Positions 26,969-36,067 of a stretch of DNA of 64,000 nt are shown here, piece by piece. The stretch is from positions 124,001 to 188,000 of the forward strand of contig JAQTLN010000001.1 of NCBI GenBank assembly GCA_028714875.1, given 5' to 3'. Position numbers and translations under genes: made by a program. Within the stretch, counting starts at the first letter, position 1. Each line of letters begins with the position of its first letter. The notes under the pieces are model-generated. The model searched no databases, had not been told where the DNA came from, and saw only the letters and a program-made list of their open reading frames with translations. The stretch is from Gallionellaceae bacterium (GTDB taxonomy: Bacteria; Pseudomonadota; Gammaproteobacteria; Burkholderiales; Thiobacillaceae).

Positions 26969-27691
26969 TTGTTCAAGCGCACCGCCGTTGCACTCTCGCT
27001 GCTCGCCCTGTCATCCATCGCCGCCGCCCAGCAGCCCGCCTCCTGGCCCTGGCAGGCGGTTCAGGTCTGGGCGGTGCCTGCGAACGGCCAGGCTGTCCCT
27101 TTCCCCACGCCATTCTGGCTCTGGGTCGTGCCGCCAGCTACGGCGCCCGTGGCGGCGCCGGTGGTCAAGAGCCAACCCGCGCCGACTAGCCCCGCCGCCG
27201 TGGTGTCGCCCGCCGCCAAGCCGCAACAAGTCGAAGTAGTCCCGGCTCCCGCGCAAATTGCCGCGCCAGCCGTGATGCCGGCAACGGTACCTACTCCAGT
27301 AGCCGTCCCCGCCACGGCAGTGGTCAAGCCTGTGGCGCCGGTCGAGCAACCGGCGGACAAGGTGGTCGCGACGCCTTTGCCCCCCAGCGCGCCAGTTGCG
27401 CCGGCCGCGACGCCGACACCTGCCGCCCCGCCCGCCCCCGCCACGGCAGCGGTCAAGCCTGTGGCGCCGGCCGAGCAACCAGCTGACAAGGTGGTCGCCA
27501 CGCCTTTGCCTCCCGTGCTGTCCGTCGTCCCGGTCGAAATTCCCGCCGTGTCCGCCAGCGTCGAGGTGTCCCCGACACCAGTCAAGCGGGCTCCGCTCGC
27601 AAAAAAAATCAGGAAACCCGTCGCCGGGGCTCCCGCGCGCCCAGTGCGAAAACTTTGCTTCAAGGGCGGCAAACTGGATGTTTGCCAATAG
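26969..27691 (+). CDS. exported Ala/Pro/Val-rich protein with duplicated segment
   Basis: A 240-residue protein starting at TTG 26969, six bases after AGGAGG. Signal peptide ends IAAAQ; the mature part is low-complexity Ala/Pro/Val, likely extended in the periplasm or envelope. A segment of about 25 residues is duplicated (VVKPVAPVEQPADKVVATPL and VKPVAPAEQPADKVVATPLP). A basic C-terminal tail ends RKLCFKGGKLDVCQ with two Cys. Function unknown; TonB-like or peptidoglycan-spanning linker roles are conceivable only from composition. Confidence 0.65.
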   Translation: MFKRTAVALSLLALSSIAAAQQPASWPWQAVQVWAVPANGQAVPFPTPFWLWVVPPATAPVAAPVVKSQPAPTSPAAVVSPAAKPQQVEVVPAPAQIAAPAVMPATVPTPVAVPATAVVKPVAPVEQPADKVVATPLPPSAPVAPAATPTPAAPPAPATAAVKPVAPAEQPADKVVATPLPPVLSVVPVEIPAVSASVEVSPTPVKRAPLAKKIRKPVAGAPARPVRKLCFKGGKLDVCQ

Positions 27692-27788
27692 GCGTCCCCG
27701 CCCCGCATAGCATTTGAGTAAAATGCTCGGGTAAATTCCCGCGGGTCTTGAAACGGCGCCGAGCGCCTTCATCTTGGCTCCACGTTCA

Positions 27789-27820
27789 TTGTCCGCGAGC
27801 TTGTGATTGCGCGCGGACAA
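27789..27820. repeat. hairpin in the apbC leader
   Basis: Perfect 9-bp arms TTGTCCGCG and CGCGGACAA with a 14-base loop, 32 bp before the apbC start. No T-run follows, so it is not an obvious terminator; it may be a leader hairpin or operator. Confidence 0.5.
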
Positions 27821-27852
27821 ACAGATTTCCTTCCACCTCAGAGGCTAGAACC

Positions 27853-28938
27853 ATGTCGGTTTCCCAACAGCAAGTGCAGGACGCGCTCAAGGCGCTCATC
27901 GATCCCAATACCCAGAAAGACTTCATCAGCGGCAAATCCGCCCGCAACATCAAGGTGGAAGGCGACAACGTCACGCTGGATGTGGTGCTGCCGTATCCCG
28001 CCAAGATGGTCATGGGCAGCATCAAAACCATGGTGGAAGACGCGATCAAAGCCGCCGGCGCCGCCAGTGCCAGCGCCAACATTTCCTGGAAGATCGTCGC
28101 GCACAGCGTGCAGAAGGGCGTGAAGCTGATCCCCGGCGTCAAGAACATCATCGCCGTCGCCTCCGGCAAGGGTGGCGTCGGCAAGTCCACCACCGCCGTC
28201 AACCTGGCCCTGGCCCTGGCCGCCGAGGGCGCCAGCGTCGGCATGCTGGACGCCGACATCTACGGCCCCTCGCAGCCGACCATGCTCGGTATCACCGGTC
28301 GCCCGGAGTCGCCCGACGGCCAGAATCTGGAACCCATGCTCGGCCACGGCCTGCAAGCCATGTCCATCGGCTTCCTGATCGACGTCGAGACCCCCATGGT
28401 CTGGCGTGGCCCGATGGTCACCCAGGCGCTGGAGCAGTTGCTCAACCAGACCAAGTGGAAAGACCTCGACTATCTGGTCATCGACCTGCCGCCCGGCACC
28501 GGCGACATCCAGTTGACCCTGGCGCAGCGCGTCCCGGTCACTGGCGCGGTGATCGTCACCACCCCGCAGGACATCGCCCTGATTGATGCACGCAAAGGCT
28601 TGAAGATGTTCGAGAAAGTCGGCGTGCCCATCCTCGGTGTGGTCGAGAACATGAGCCTGCACATTTGCACCAACTGTGGTCATGAAGAGCGCATCTTCGG
28701 CGAAGGCGGCGGCGAGCGCATGTGCAAGGACTACGGCAACGAATTCCTCGGCGCCCTGCCGCTGGACATCCGCATCCGCGAGGAAACCGACTCCGGCAAG
28801 CCCACCGTGGTGGCGGAACCGGAATCGCGCATCGCCGAGATCTACCGCGCCATCGCCCGCCGCGTCGCGGTCAAGGTCGGCGACCTGGCGGTGGACCACT
28901 CCTCCAAGTTCCCCAGCATCGTGATTCAGAACACCTGA
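27853..28938 (+). CDS. apbC: Mrp/NBP35-family iron-sulfur cluster carrier ATPase
   Basis: A 361-residue protein that delivers Fe-S clusters. An N-terminal MIP18/DUF59 domain (residues 1-90, VQDALKALIDPNTQKDF) is fused to the P-loop ATPase (ASGKGGVGKSTTAVNLA deviant Walker A, DADIYGPSQPTML switch, YLVIDLPPGTGD Walker B). The C-terminal CxxC motif appears as HICTNCGHEE and holds the bridging cluster. ATG at 27853 gives the usual length. Clusters from ApbC could serve the hydrogenase and IspH encoded here, but that is inference. Confidence 0.95.
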   Translation: MSVSQQQVQDALKALIDPNTQKDFISGKSARNIKVEGDNVTLDVVLPYPAKMVMGSIKTMVEDAIKAAGAASASANISWKIVAHSVQKGVKLIPGVKNIIAVASGKGGVGKSTTAVNLALALAAEGASVGMLDADIYGPSQPTMLGITGRPESPDGQNLEPMLGHGLQAMSIGFLIDVETPMVWRGPMVTQALEQLLNQTKWKDLDYLVIDLPPGTGDIQLTLAQRVPVTGAVIVTTPQDIALIDARKGLKMFEKVGVPILGVVENMSLHICTNCGHEERIFGEGGGERMCKDYGNEFLGALPLDIRIREETDSGKPTVVAEPESRIAEIYRAIARRVAVKVGDLAVDHSSKFPSIVIQNT

Positions 28939-28951
28939 GACTCGGGTAGCC

Positions 28952-29053
28952 GTAGGTCAGGTTGCGGTTTCATCGCTACCTGACGATTCATCTTCAAACT
29001 ACCAAATGGAGAGCACGATCGTCAGGTAGTCGCTGCGCGCCAACCTGACCTAC
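28952..29053. repeat. family B intergenic inverted repeat
   Basis: GTAGGTCAGGTTGCGGTTTC ... GCGCCAACCTGACCTAC with internal CTACCTGACGATT and CGTCAGGTAGTC. Same orientation as 36859-36959 and opposite to 6305-6407. It begins 14 bp after the apbC stop. Confidence 0.85.
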
Positions 29054-29125
29054 GGCGGTATTTCCATGCGCAGATGTGGCTAATCGGCCGTGAACGGTTA
29101 GTAGCCGGTAGCTGGTAGCATATCG

Positions 29126-29151
29126 ACCGCGCCTTCGGGCGCGGTTTTTTT
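29126..29151 (+). terminator. intrinsic terminator upstream of dcd
   Basis: Perfect 8-bp stem ACCGCGCC/GGCGCGGT with a TTCG tetraloop, then seven T. It probably ends the apbC transcript after the family B repeat. Confidence 0.9.
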
Positions 29152-29179
29152 GTAACCGGCAACCCGCTACAGGCTGACT

Positions 29180-29746
29180 ATGAGCATCAAATCCGACAAG
29201 TGGATCCGTCGCATGGCGGCGGAATACAACATGATCGAGCCATTCGAGCCCGGTCAGGTCAAGAGCGTCAACGGCGAGAAAATCGTCTCCTACGGCACAT
29301 CCAGCTACGGCTATGACGTGCGTTGTTCCAGTGAATTCAAGCTGTTCACCAACCTCAATCACACGATTGTCGATCCCAAGAATTTCGATCCGGATTCGTT
29401 CGTGGATGTGAAGGGCGATGTCTGCATCATTCCGCCCAACTCCTTCGCCCTGGCGCGCACCGTCGAATACTTCCGCATTCCGCGCAGTGTGCTGACCATC
29501 TGCCTGGGCAAGAGCACTTATGCCCGCTGCGGCATCATCGTCAACGTCACGCCGCTGGAACCGGAATGGGAAGGCCATGTGACCCTGGAGTTCTCCAACA
29601 CCACGCCGCTACCGGCCAAGATCTACGCCAACGAAGGCGTGGCGCAGATGTTGTTCTTCGAGTCGGATGAGGTTTGCGAAACCTCTTACCGTGATCGCGG
29701 CGGCAAATACCAGGGCCAGACCGGCGTCACACTGCCGAAAATCTGA
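29180..29746 (+). CDS. dcd: dCTP deaminase
   Basis: A 188-residue trimeric enzyme converting dCTP to dUTP for thymidylate synthesis. Family motifs are complete: [12 protein letters not shown] near the N-terminus, [42 protein letters not shown] (catalytic Glu in the last part) and [12 protein letters not shown]. The C-terminal [11 protein letters not shown] lid is present. Starts just after a strong terminator, so it has its own promoter. Confidence 0.97.
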   Translation: MSIKSDKWIRRMAAEYNMIEPFEPGQVKSVNGEKIVSYGTSSYGYDVRCSSEFKLFTNLNHTIVDPKNFDPDSFVDVKGDVCIIPPNSFALARTVEYFRIPRSVLTICLGKSTYARCGIIVNVTPLEPEWEGHVTLEFSNTTPLPAKIYANEGVAQMLFFESDEVCETSYRDRGGKYQGQTGVTLPKI

Positions 29747-29844
29747 TCGCGCGGTTGGGGGTGGCGCTGGCTTCCAGCCGGCGGCTTTTAATACGGTCGG
29801 CTGCCGTTGCAGCGCGTGTAACGCTGCAACGGCACCTCTGCTAC

Positions 29845-29969
29845 CTCCCCCTTTTGCAAAGGGGGAATGAGGTACCGAAGGGTAGGGGCTTCATCAGGGA
29901 TTTAGCGACGTTTACCTGGGCAGCCGCCTCAGAAATCCCCCCTGCCCCCCTTTGGAAAAGGGGGAAGCC
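29845..29969. repeat. family C intergenic element
   Basis: Copy with GGGGGAATGAGGTACC insertion near its left end, then the TTTAGCGACGTTTACCTG core and GAAATCCCCCCTGCCCCC right part. It lies between the convergent dcd and diguanylate cyclase genes. Confidence 0.75.
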
Positions 29970-30011
29970 GCTACGCCAACCGCATCACCAGGTAACACGA
30001 TCAGCGCCTAT

Positions 30012-31718
30012 TCAAATGTCGCCGTTATACAGCCGGTAGCAGTTGCGGCCGGCGTCCTTGGCGGTGTAGAGCGCCTTGTCGGCGCGTTGCAGCATGCTTT
30101 CCAGGTCTTCACCGCTGTTGGCGAAGTGGCCGCCGACGCTGATGCTCAGGCGCACTGTCGCGCCATCCGCGTCTTCGATGTGGCCGCTATCGGCGATGGC
30201 GGCGCGTATCCGTTCGCCCAGAGTGTTGAGGTCGTGCGCATCGCTGGCCTGGGTCAGCACCAGGAACTCGTCGCCGCCCCAGCGGGCCACGCTGTCGTAG
30301 GGGCGCAGCATGGCGTGGATCAATCCCGCCACCGCTTTTAACGCGGCGTCGCCTTGGCCATGGCCGTGCTGGTCGTTGATTTCCTTGAACCGGTCGATGT
30401 CCAGCAAGAGCAGGCCGATATGGCTGTGCTCGCGCCGTGAGCGGCTGATTTCCGCCGCGATCCGTTCGCTCATGCCGCGGCGGTTGAGCAACTCGGTGAG
30501 CGGGTCGGTTTTCGCCAGCCGATCCAGCGCCTCGGTGCGCTCCTGTACCTTGCTCTCCAGGTCCCGCCGGGCTTCCCACTGCGCGCGCGCCATGCGCTGG
30601 AAGTGCTCGATCAGGCGGGCGATTTCACCCTGGCCGTGGGCGGGGGGGAAGGGTTCGCTGTGATGCCCCTGTTCCGCTTCGCGCATGGCCAGTTCCAGGT
30701 TTTTCAGGGGGAGCAGGACCTGACGACTGAGCACGAGGTTGAACAGTGCCAGCGCGGCCAGCAAGGTCAGGCCATAGACCAGGAGGATGCCGCTGAAGCT
30801 GCTCAGCGGCACCAGTACATCGAGGTCGAGCAGGGTGATCTCGTACCAGTCGATTTCCGGCAGATAGGCCACCCCGGCCAGATGGCGCCTGCCCTTGACC
30901 TCGACGAAGCGGCTGATCACCGGGATTTTTACGCTTTCCAGTTCCTTCATCGCGGCATAGATCGCATCGCGGTCTTTCTGGCGCTCGAACAGGAGGTCCA
31001 GGGTTTTGCGCTCCTGTGCCGTTTTGCTGATGCTGGCGAAGTCGATCAGGCGCTGGTCACGGTGCGCCTGGATGGCGCCGTTATGGTCGACGAACAGGCT
31101 GGTCATGCCGGGTTGAGTTTGGTCCACCACGGCGTGTATGAATTCGGTCAGGTCCAGGCCGGTGCCGGCCACACCGAGGATGGCATTGCCGTCGCGCACC
31201 AGCACGTCGATCCACAGCTTGGTAACGCCCAGATTGATGTCGGGATTGACGTTGATGTGGAGGTCGCGCTGCTGCCGCACGATGTCGTAGAACCAGCGGT
31301 CTTCCGGTTTTTTTGGCGAGAGCGTGTAGCGGTACTGTTTGCCGGCGAATTCGTTGTTCGCGTTGTTGTGGTAGTAGCGGCCGGAATCGAGCAGGGCAAC
31401 GAAGTAGCTGTGGTCGGAGAAATTCAAGCGGTAGTTCTCCATTTCCGCGAAGGCGCGGCGGGCCGACTCGGGGTCGGCCGGGTTACGCGCCCAGGCCCGA
31501 ATTTCCTGTGAATTGGCGAACTGGCGCGACAGGGCGATTTCCCGAACGATGGGTTGCAGCAAACGCGATTTGTCGTAGAGCACCTGCTTTTCCGCGTAGC
31601 GGATCGCCCATTGCGCGACGATGTTTTCCGCGAGCTGCCGTGAGGCATACCAGGCCGCGGTAGCCGAGGCGACGACCAAGAGGCCGGTGAGCAGAAGGAA
31701 GCGGGGCTTGAGGTTCAT
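30012..31718 (-). CDS. membrane diguanylate cyclase (dCache_1 - HAMP - GGDEF)
   Basis: A 568-residue inner-membrane protein. An N-terminal membrane helix precedes a periplasmic dCache region (YRLNFSDHSYFVALLDSGRYY, VAGTGLDLTEFI, EIDWYEITLLD). A second helix (ILLVYGLTLLAALALF) and a HAMP-like linker lead to a GGDEF domain with intact RWGGDEFLVLTQ. Synthesis of cyclic-di-GMP in response to a small periplasmic ligand is expected. The architecture differs from that of the cyclase at 8121-10127, with no PAS domain. Confidence 0.93.
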   Translation of the reverse strand: MNLKPRFLLLTGLLVVASATAAWYASRQLAENIVAQWAIRYAEKQVLYDKSRLLQPIVREIALSRQFANSQEIRAWARNPADPESARRAFAEMENYRLNFSDHSYFVALLDSGRYYHNNANNEFAGKQYRYTLSPKKPEDRWFYDIVRQQRDLHINVNPDINLGVTKLWIDVLVRDGNAILGVAGTGLDLTEFIHAVVDQTQPGMTSLFVDHNGAIQAHRDQRLIDFASISKTAQERKTLDLLFERQKDRDAIYAAMKELESVKIPVISRFVEVKGRRHLAGVAYLPEIDWYEITLLDLDVLVPLSSFSGILLVYGLTLLAALALFNLVLSRQVLLPLKNLELAMREAEQGHHSEPFPPAHGQGEIARLIEHFQRMARAQWEARRDLESKVQERTEALDRLAKTDPLTELLNRRGMSERIAAEISRSRREHSHIGLLLLDIDRFKEINDQHGHGQGDAALKAVAGLIHAMLRPYDSVARWGGDEFLVLTQASDAHDLNTLGERIRAAIADSGHIEDADGATVRLSISVGGHFANSGEDLESMLQRADKALYTAKDAGRNCYRLYNGDI

Positions 31719-31839
31719 GGAAAGTTCGAATCGATACCAGCGGAAGTGACGGCGGCCCGGGTGGGGAGGCGCGGATTATCGGCATGGATGCCGGCTTGGA
31801 CCAAGTACAAATATTGCAATTGGTACGGAGCCCAACGAA

Positions 31840-33057
31840 TCAGCGCGAATGTCCGGTTTCATGCGGGTGGATCAGCAGGCGATGCACGCCCCAGGCCGCG
31901 ACGCCGCACAGGGCGAGCAGCCACGTCAGCGGGCGGGCGCTGCCGTCGTGCAACAGGCTGACGCCGGCGCCGGCCAGAGTGGCCAGGCCGAACTGCAGGG
32001 CGCCCATCAGCGCGGAGGCGGCGCCGGCGCGCTGACCGTGTGTCGCCAGTGCGTTGGCGCTGGCATTGGGGACGATGAAGCCAAGGCTGGATACATAGAG
32101 AAACAGCCCGAGCAGGAGCGCCGGCAAGCTGAACAGGCCGTTGCCCGCGAGTACGGCCAACGCGATACCGGACAGCGCCGGCAGCCACAGGGCGCGGCGC
32201 AAGAGGCGGCTGGGTTCGTGTGTTTTCAAGGCGCGCGCGTTCAACTGGCTGGCGATGACGAAGCCCAGCGCGTTGGCGCCGAAGGCCCAGCCGAAATGCG
32301 CGGCGGGGATGCCGCCCAGCTCGATCAGCACGAACGGCGAGCCGGCGATGTAGGCGAACAGCCCCGCCATCGCCAGGCCGCCACTGAGGCTGTAGCCGAG
32401 GAAGGGGCGGCTGGCGAAGAGGCCGCCATAGGCGCGCAACACGCCCCCCAGGTTCAGCGGCGGCTCGTGGCGAGTGGCGTGGCTTTCCGCCAGGCCGAAG
32501 CGAATCGCCAGCAGACAGGCGAGGGCGAAGGCCGTCAGCAGGTAAAAGATCGCGCGCCAGCCAAACAGGGTGCTTACCCAGCCGCCCAGCAAGGGCGCCA
32601 GGATAGGCGCCAGCCCCATCACCAGTATCAGCATGGAAAACGCGCGCGCCGCCTCGCGCGCGGCGCAACGGTCGCGCACCACCGCGCGGGTGATGACCAT
32701 GCCGGCCGAGCCGCCCAGCGCCTGCAACACGCGCCAGAGGGTGAGCGTGGTGATGTTCTCGGCCAGGGCGCAGCCGAGCGAGGCCAGCGCGAACACGGCC
32801 AGCCCGACATAGAGCGGCGGCTTGCGCCCGAAACGGTCGGACAACGGCCCCCAGAACAGTTGTCCGACGGCCATGCCGATGAAGAAAGCCGCCAGGGTCA
32901 GTTCGGCGTTGCCGGGCGTGGCCGCCAGCTCCCGTTCCAGGCTGGGAAAGGCCGGCAGATACATGTCGATGGACAACGGGCCGATGGCGGTCAGCGCGCC
33001 CAGAATAATCAGCCAGCCGGGAAAAGCCCGGCCATGCAACGCGGAGTCGCTGTTCAT
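31840..33057 (-). CDS. Bcr/CflA-type drug-resistance MFS transporter
   Basis: A 405-residue membrane protein with about twelve helices. The DHA1 motif A appears as GQLFWGPLSDRFGRKPPLY between helices 2 and 3, and the N-terminus (GALTAIGPLSIDMYLPAFP) is characteristic of the Bcr/CflA group. It would export small molecules by proton antiport. The ATG overlaps the stop of the DODA gene (4 bp), giving a three-gene operon with the CDF transporter. Confidence 0.92.
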   Translation of the reverse strand: MNSDSALHGRAFPGWLIILGALTAIGPLSIDMYLPAFPSLERELAATPGNAELTLAAFFIGMAVGQLFWGPLSDRFGRKPPLYVGLAVFALASLGCALAENITTLTLWRVLQALGGSAGMVITRAVVRDRCAAREAARAFSMLILVMGLAPILAPLLGGWVSTLFGWRAIFYLLTAFALACLLAIRFGLAESHATRHEPPLNLGGVLRAYGGLFASRPFLGYSLSGGLAMAGLFAYIAGSPFVLIELGGIPAAHFGWAFGANALGFVIASQLNARALKTHEPSRLLRRALWLPALSGIALAVLAGNGLFSLPALLLGLFLYVSSLGFIVPNASANALATHGQRAGAASALMGALQFGLATLAGAGVSLLHDGSARPLTWLLALCGVAAWGVHRLLIHPHETGHSR

Positions 33058-33842
33058 GTGGTGGCTTTCATATGGCCGACCCAGGCTGACAGCATGCCGA
33101 TGGCGCCGTATTCGATATGGTCATTGAGCAGCGTCAGGTATTCGCCGGCATCACGCGCCGCCGTGACATACAACAGCGGCAGGAAGTGTTCCGGCGTCGG
33201 CACGGCCAGGCGCGCGTCGTCGTCGTCCAGTTGGCAGAGGCCAGCCAGGTCATGCTCGCGCAACTGCCGGCACACGCGGTTGTTGAAACGCTCCGCCCAG
33301 GTGAAACCGCTCTCACCGCGATGCCAGTCCATGCGCCGCAGGTTGTGCACGACATTGCCGCTGCCCAGGATCAACACGCCCTCGTCACGCAAAGGGCGCA
33401 GGCGCCGGGCCAGCGCGAGATGCGCGGCGGCGTCGCGCCCGCGATCGAGGCTGAGTTGCATGACCGGGATGGCGGCGGTGGGGTAAAGATGCGCGAGGAT
33501 CGACCAGGCGCCGTGATCCAGCCCCCATTCCTGGTCCAGCCGCACCGGCTCCGGCGCCAGCAGTTCCGCCACTCGCCGCGCCAGGTCGGGGTCGCCGGGC
33601 GCGGGATAGCTGAATTCGGCCAGGCGGCGGGGGAATCCGCTGAAATCGTGAAGGGTGCGCGGGCACGGCATGGCGGTTACCGCCAGGCCCTCTGTTTCCC
33701 AGTGCGCCGAGATGACCAGAATCGCCCGCGGGCGCGGCAAGCGCGCGCCCCAGTCACGCCAGGCGCGGCTGTTGATGTTGTCTTCCAGCGTGTTCATCGG
33801 GTTGCCGTGGCCGATGAACAGGGCGGGATGCGGCGCGCTCAT
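33054..33842 (-). CDS. ygiD: 4,5-DOPA dioxygenase extradiol-like protein
   Basis: A 262-residue member of the LigB/DODA superfamily. Metal ligands are visible in [22 protein letters not shown] and [12 protein letters not shown], and the conserved [11 protein letters not shown] and [11 protein letters not shown] segments are present. E. coli YgiD has DOPA 4,5-extradiol dioxygenase activity; the physiological substrate in this organism is not known. It overlaps both neighbours by 4 bp, between the CDF and MFS genes. Confidence 0.9.
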   Translation of the reverse strand: MSAPHPALFIGHGNPMNTLEDNINSRAWRDWGARLPRPRAILVISAHWETEGLAVTAMPCPRTLHDFSGFPRRLAEFSYPAPGDPDLARRVAELLAPEPVRLDQEWGLDHGAWSILAHLYPTAAIPVMQLSLDRGRDAAAHLALARRLRPLRDEGVLILGSGNVVHNLRRMDWHRGESGFTWAERFNNRVCRQLREHDLAGLCQLDDDDARLAVPTPEHFLPLLYVTAARDAGEYLTLLNDHIEYGAIGMLSAWVGHMKATT

Positions 33843-34747
33843 GAGGCGGGGCGATCCAGATCCCGATCCGACAGCGAAACCGGGTCTTCACGCGGTTCCA
33901 GGTGGGTGGTGACGTGGATGTGGGGCAGCGCGTGGCGGAGGTCGGCCTCGATGCGCTCGCACCAGTCATGGCCGATCTGCACACTCCAGGCGCCGGGCAC
34001 CAGCACATGCAGGGTGACGAAGGCGCGAGCCCCGGCCTGGCGCGTGCGCAGGGCGTGAAACTCCAGGCCACGCCGGCGAAAATCGGCCAGAACCTGTTCG
34101 ATCACCTGGAGTTCGGCCTCCGGCAGGGCAATATCCATCAGCCCGGCGGCGGAGCGGTGCAGCAACTGCCAGCCGGCCCAGACGATATTGGCCGCCACCA
34201 GCAAGGCGATCACCGGGTCGAGCCAGAGCCAGCCGCCCAGCCACACCAGGGCGACCGCGACAATCACGCCGACCGAGGTCCAGACGTCGGTGAGCAGGTG
34301 GTGGGCATCCGCCTCCAGGGTGATGGAACGGTACTTGCGCCCGACCTTCATGAGACTGCGCGCCGTGGCGAAATTGATGATTGAGGCGATGACCGAAACC
34401 GCCAGGCCAATGCCGACATCCTCCAGCGCTTGCGGATGTTGCAAGCGTTCGATGGCGGTGTAGGCGATGCCGATGGCCGCCAGGACGATGAGCAAACCCT
34501 CGAAGGCGCTGGAGAAATACTCCGCCTTGCCGTGGCCGTGAGGGTGGTGCTCGTCGGCGGGTTGCGCCGCCAGCGACAGCATGGCCAGCGCCATCAAGGC
34601 ACCGGCCAGGTTGACGAAGGATTCCAGTGCGTCGGAGAGCAGGCCCACCGATCCGGTCAGCCACCAGGCCGCGCCTTTCAGCAGGATGGTGGCCAACGCG
34701 GCGGCGATGGACATCCAGGCGTAGCGTTTCAGGTTGTGGGGGGGCAT
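33839..34747 (-). CDS. cation diffusion facilitator family transporter
   Basis: A 302-residue CDF efflux protein with six membrane helices (residues 10-205) and a cytoplasmic C-terminal domain. The metal site residues occur in [15 protein letters not shown] and [31 protein letters not shown] loop gives the standard His-rich segment. It is expected to export Zn2+, Fe2+ or similar ions with proton exchange. The ATG at 34747 is chosen because the longer frame runs into a family D repeat arm. First gene of the operon with ygiD and the MFS gene. Confidence 0.92.
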   Translation of the reverse strand: MPPHNLKRYAWMSIAAALATILLKGAAWWLTGSVGLLSDALESFVNLAGALMALAMLSLAAQPADEHHPHGHGKAEYFSSAFEGLLIVLAAIGIAYTAIERLQHPQALEDVGIGLAVSVIASIINFATARSLMKVGRKYRSITLEADAHHLLTDVWTSVGVIVAVALVWLGGWLWLDPVIALLVAANIVWAGWQLLHRSAAGLMDIALPEAELQVIEQVLADFRRRGLEFHALRTRQAGARAFVTLHVLVPGAWSVQIGHDWCERIEADLRHALPHIHVTTHLEPREDPVSLSDRDLDRPAS

Positions 34748-34843
34748 GGGAGCGTGATTGAAATCCAGTCCGCATTCTCGCAGGCGCCGCCGCTTTTTAT
34801 CGCGAATTGTCCATTGGCCGAGGCGACGCGGGCGGCTTGAAAT

Positions 34844-34870
34844 GTAGCGCCGGCATCTCGCCGGCTTCGT
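34844..34870. repeat. family D repeat, single arm
   Basis: GTAGCGCCGGCATCTCGCCG followed by GCTTCGTGGGCCTGATT, closely matching the left arm at 47884-47910 and the bases after it (GTAGGGCTGATC). No partner arm is nearby. Confidence 0.65.
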
Positions 34871-34914
34871 GGGCCTGATTGGAACGTCGCCGCTCTGAGT
34901 TACCATCGCGCGCC

Positions 34915-35907
34915 ATGTCCGCCGATAACTTTTTCCTCCCCCTGGTCATTACCGCCGGCGAGCCCGCCGGTATCGGCCCCGATTTGTGTGTGTTGCTGGC
35001 GCAATCACCACCGCCAGGGCGCCTGGTGATCATCGCCGACCACGATGTGCTGCGCGCGCGCGCGGCGCAACTCGGCCTGCCGTTCGCCGTGCCGGATTAC
35101 GACATCGGCCTGGATGTGCCGGTGTGCATCCAGCACATGCCCGCCGCCAAGCCGGTGCGGCCCGGCCAGCTCGACGCGGGCAATGCCGCCTACGTGCTGG
35201 AAACCCTGCGCTGGGCGGTGGCGGGCTGCGCCCACGGCGAGTTCGCCGGCATGGTCACCGGGCCGGTGCACAAGGGCATCATCAACGAAGCCAGCTTCCC
35301 CTTCAGCGGCCACACCGAGTTCCTCGCGGAATTGACCGACACCCCGCGCGTGGTGATGCTGCTGGAAGGCGGCGGCATGCGCGTGGCGCTGGTGACCACG
35401 CATCTGCCGCTGAAAGACGTCGCCGCCGCCATCACCCACGAGTCGCTCAAGGAAACACTGCAAATCCTGCATGCCGCCCTGCGCCGCGATTTCGGCGTGG
35501 TCAGCCCGCGCATCCTGGTGGCCGGCCTCAACCCGCATGCCGGCGAAGGCGGCCACCTGGGGCGCGAGGAAATCGACATCATCGAACCGGTGCTGCGCGA
35601 ACTGCGCGGCAAGGGCATGCACCTGACTGGCCCGTTGCCCGCCGACACCCTGTTCCAGGCCAAATATCTCGAGCAGGCCGACGCCGTGCTCACCATGTAT
35701 CACGATCAGGGCTTGCCTGTGCTCAAGCACGCCAGTTTCGGCAAGGGCGTCAACATCACCCTCGGCCTGCCCATCATCCGCACCTCGGTGGACCACGGCA
35801 CCGCCCTGGAACTGGCCGGCCACGGCCGCATCCGCGACGGCAGCCTGCGCGCGGCGGTGGACAAGGCGCGCGAGATGGCCGCGCATCGTGCCGCCGCGCC
35901 GCTATGA
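34915..35907 (+). CDS. pdxA: 4-hydroxythreonine-4-phosphate dehydrogenase
   Basis: A 330-residue enzyme of the DXP-dependent pyridoxal phosphate pathway; it oxidises 4-phosphohydroxy-threonine, giving the substrate for PdxJ. Motifs include [13 protein letters not shown] near the N-terminus, [22 protein letters not shown] (metal-binding His) and [16 protein letters not shown] plus [13 protein letters not shown]. The start at 34915 gives the normal N-terminus. PdxJ is encoded at 38801-39523. A family C repeat lies between pdxA and rsmA, which usually adjoin. Confidence 0.96.
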   Translation: MSADNFFLPLVITAGEPAGIGPDLCVLLAQSPPPGRLVIIADHDVLRARAAQLGLPFAVPDYDIGLDVPVCIQHMPAAKPVRPGQLDAGNAAYVLETLRWAVAGCAHGEFAGMVTGPVHKGIINEASFPFSGHTEFLAELTDTPRVVMLLEGGGMRVALVTTHLPLKDVAAAITHESLKETLQILHAALRRDFGVVSPRILVAGLNPHAGEGGHLGREEIDIIEPVLRELRGKGMHLTGPLPADTLFQAKYLEQADAVLTMYHDQGLPVLKHASFGKGVNITLGLPIIRTSVDHGTALELAGHGRIRDGSLRAAVDKAREMAAHRAAAPL

Positions 35908-35966
35908 GCGCGCGCACCTCACCCCTCTTCACCAAGGCGCCGCACGCGTTAGTTGGTGTGGCGATT

Positions 35967-36065
35967 CCTTCCTTTCCCAAAGGGGGGGCAGGGGGGGTTT
36001 CCGAGGCGGCAACTCAGGCAAACGTCGCTAAATCCCCCCTAGCCCCCCTTTGGGAAAGGGGGGAG
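35967..36065. repeat. family C intergenic element, inverted, at the rsmA start
   Basis: Inverted copy (AAACGTCGCTAAATCCCCCC core) filling the pdxA-rsmA gap. Its right end (TTTGGGAAAGGGGGGAGGC) runs directly into the rsmA ATG, so the purine-rich Shine-Dalgarno-like sequence of rsmA is repeat-derived. Confidence 0.8.
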
Positions 36066-36067
36066 GC

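Noticed and set aside
27721-27852. Riboswitch in the apbC leader
   Set aside because: Only one simple hairpin is visible; no conserved riboswitch core was recognised.
31849-33486. A 545-codon rightward frame opposite the MFS transporter and DODA genes
   Set aside because: High GC makes long antisense frames; the leftward frames contain conserved transporter and dioxygenase motifs, this one has none.
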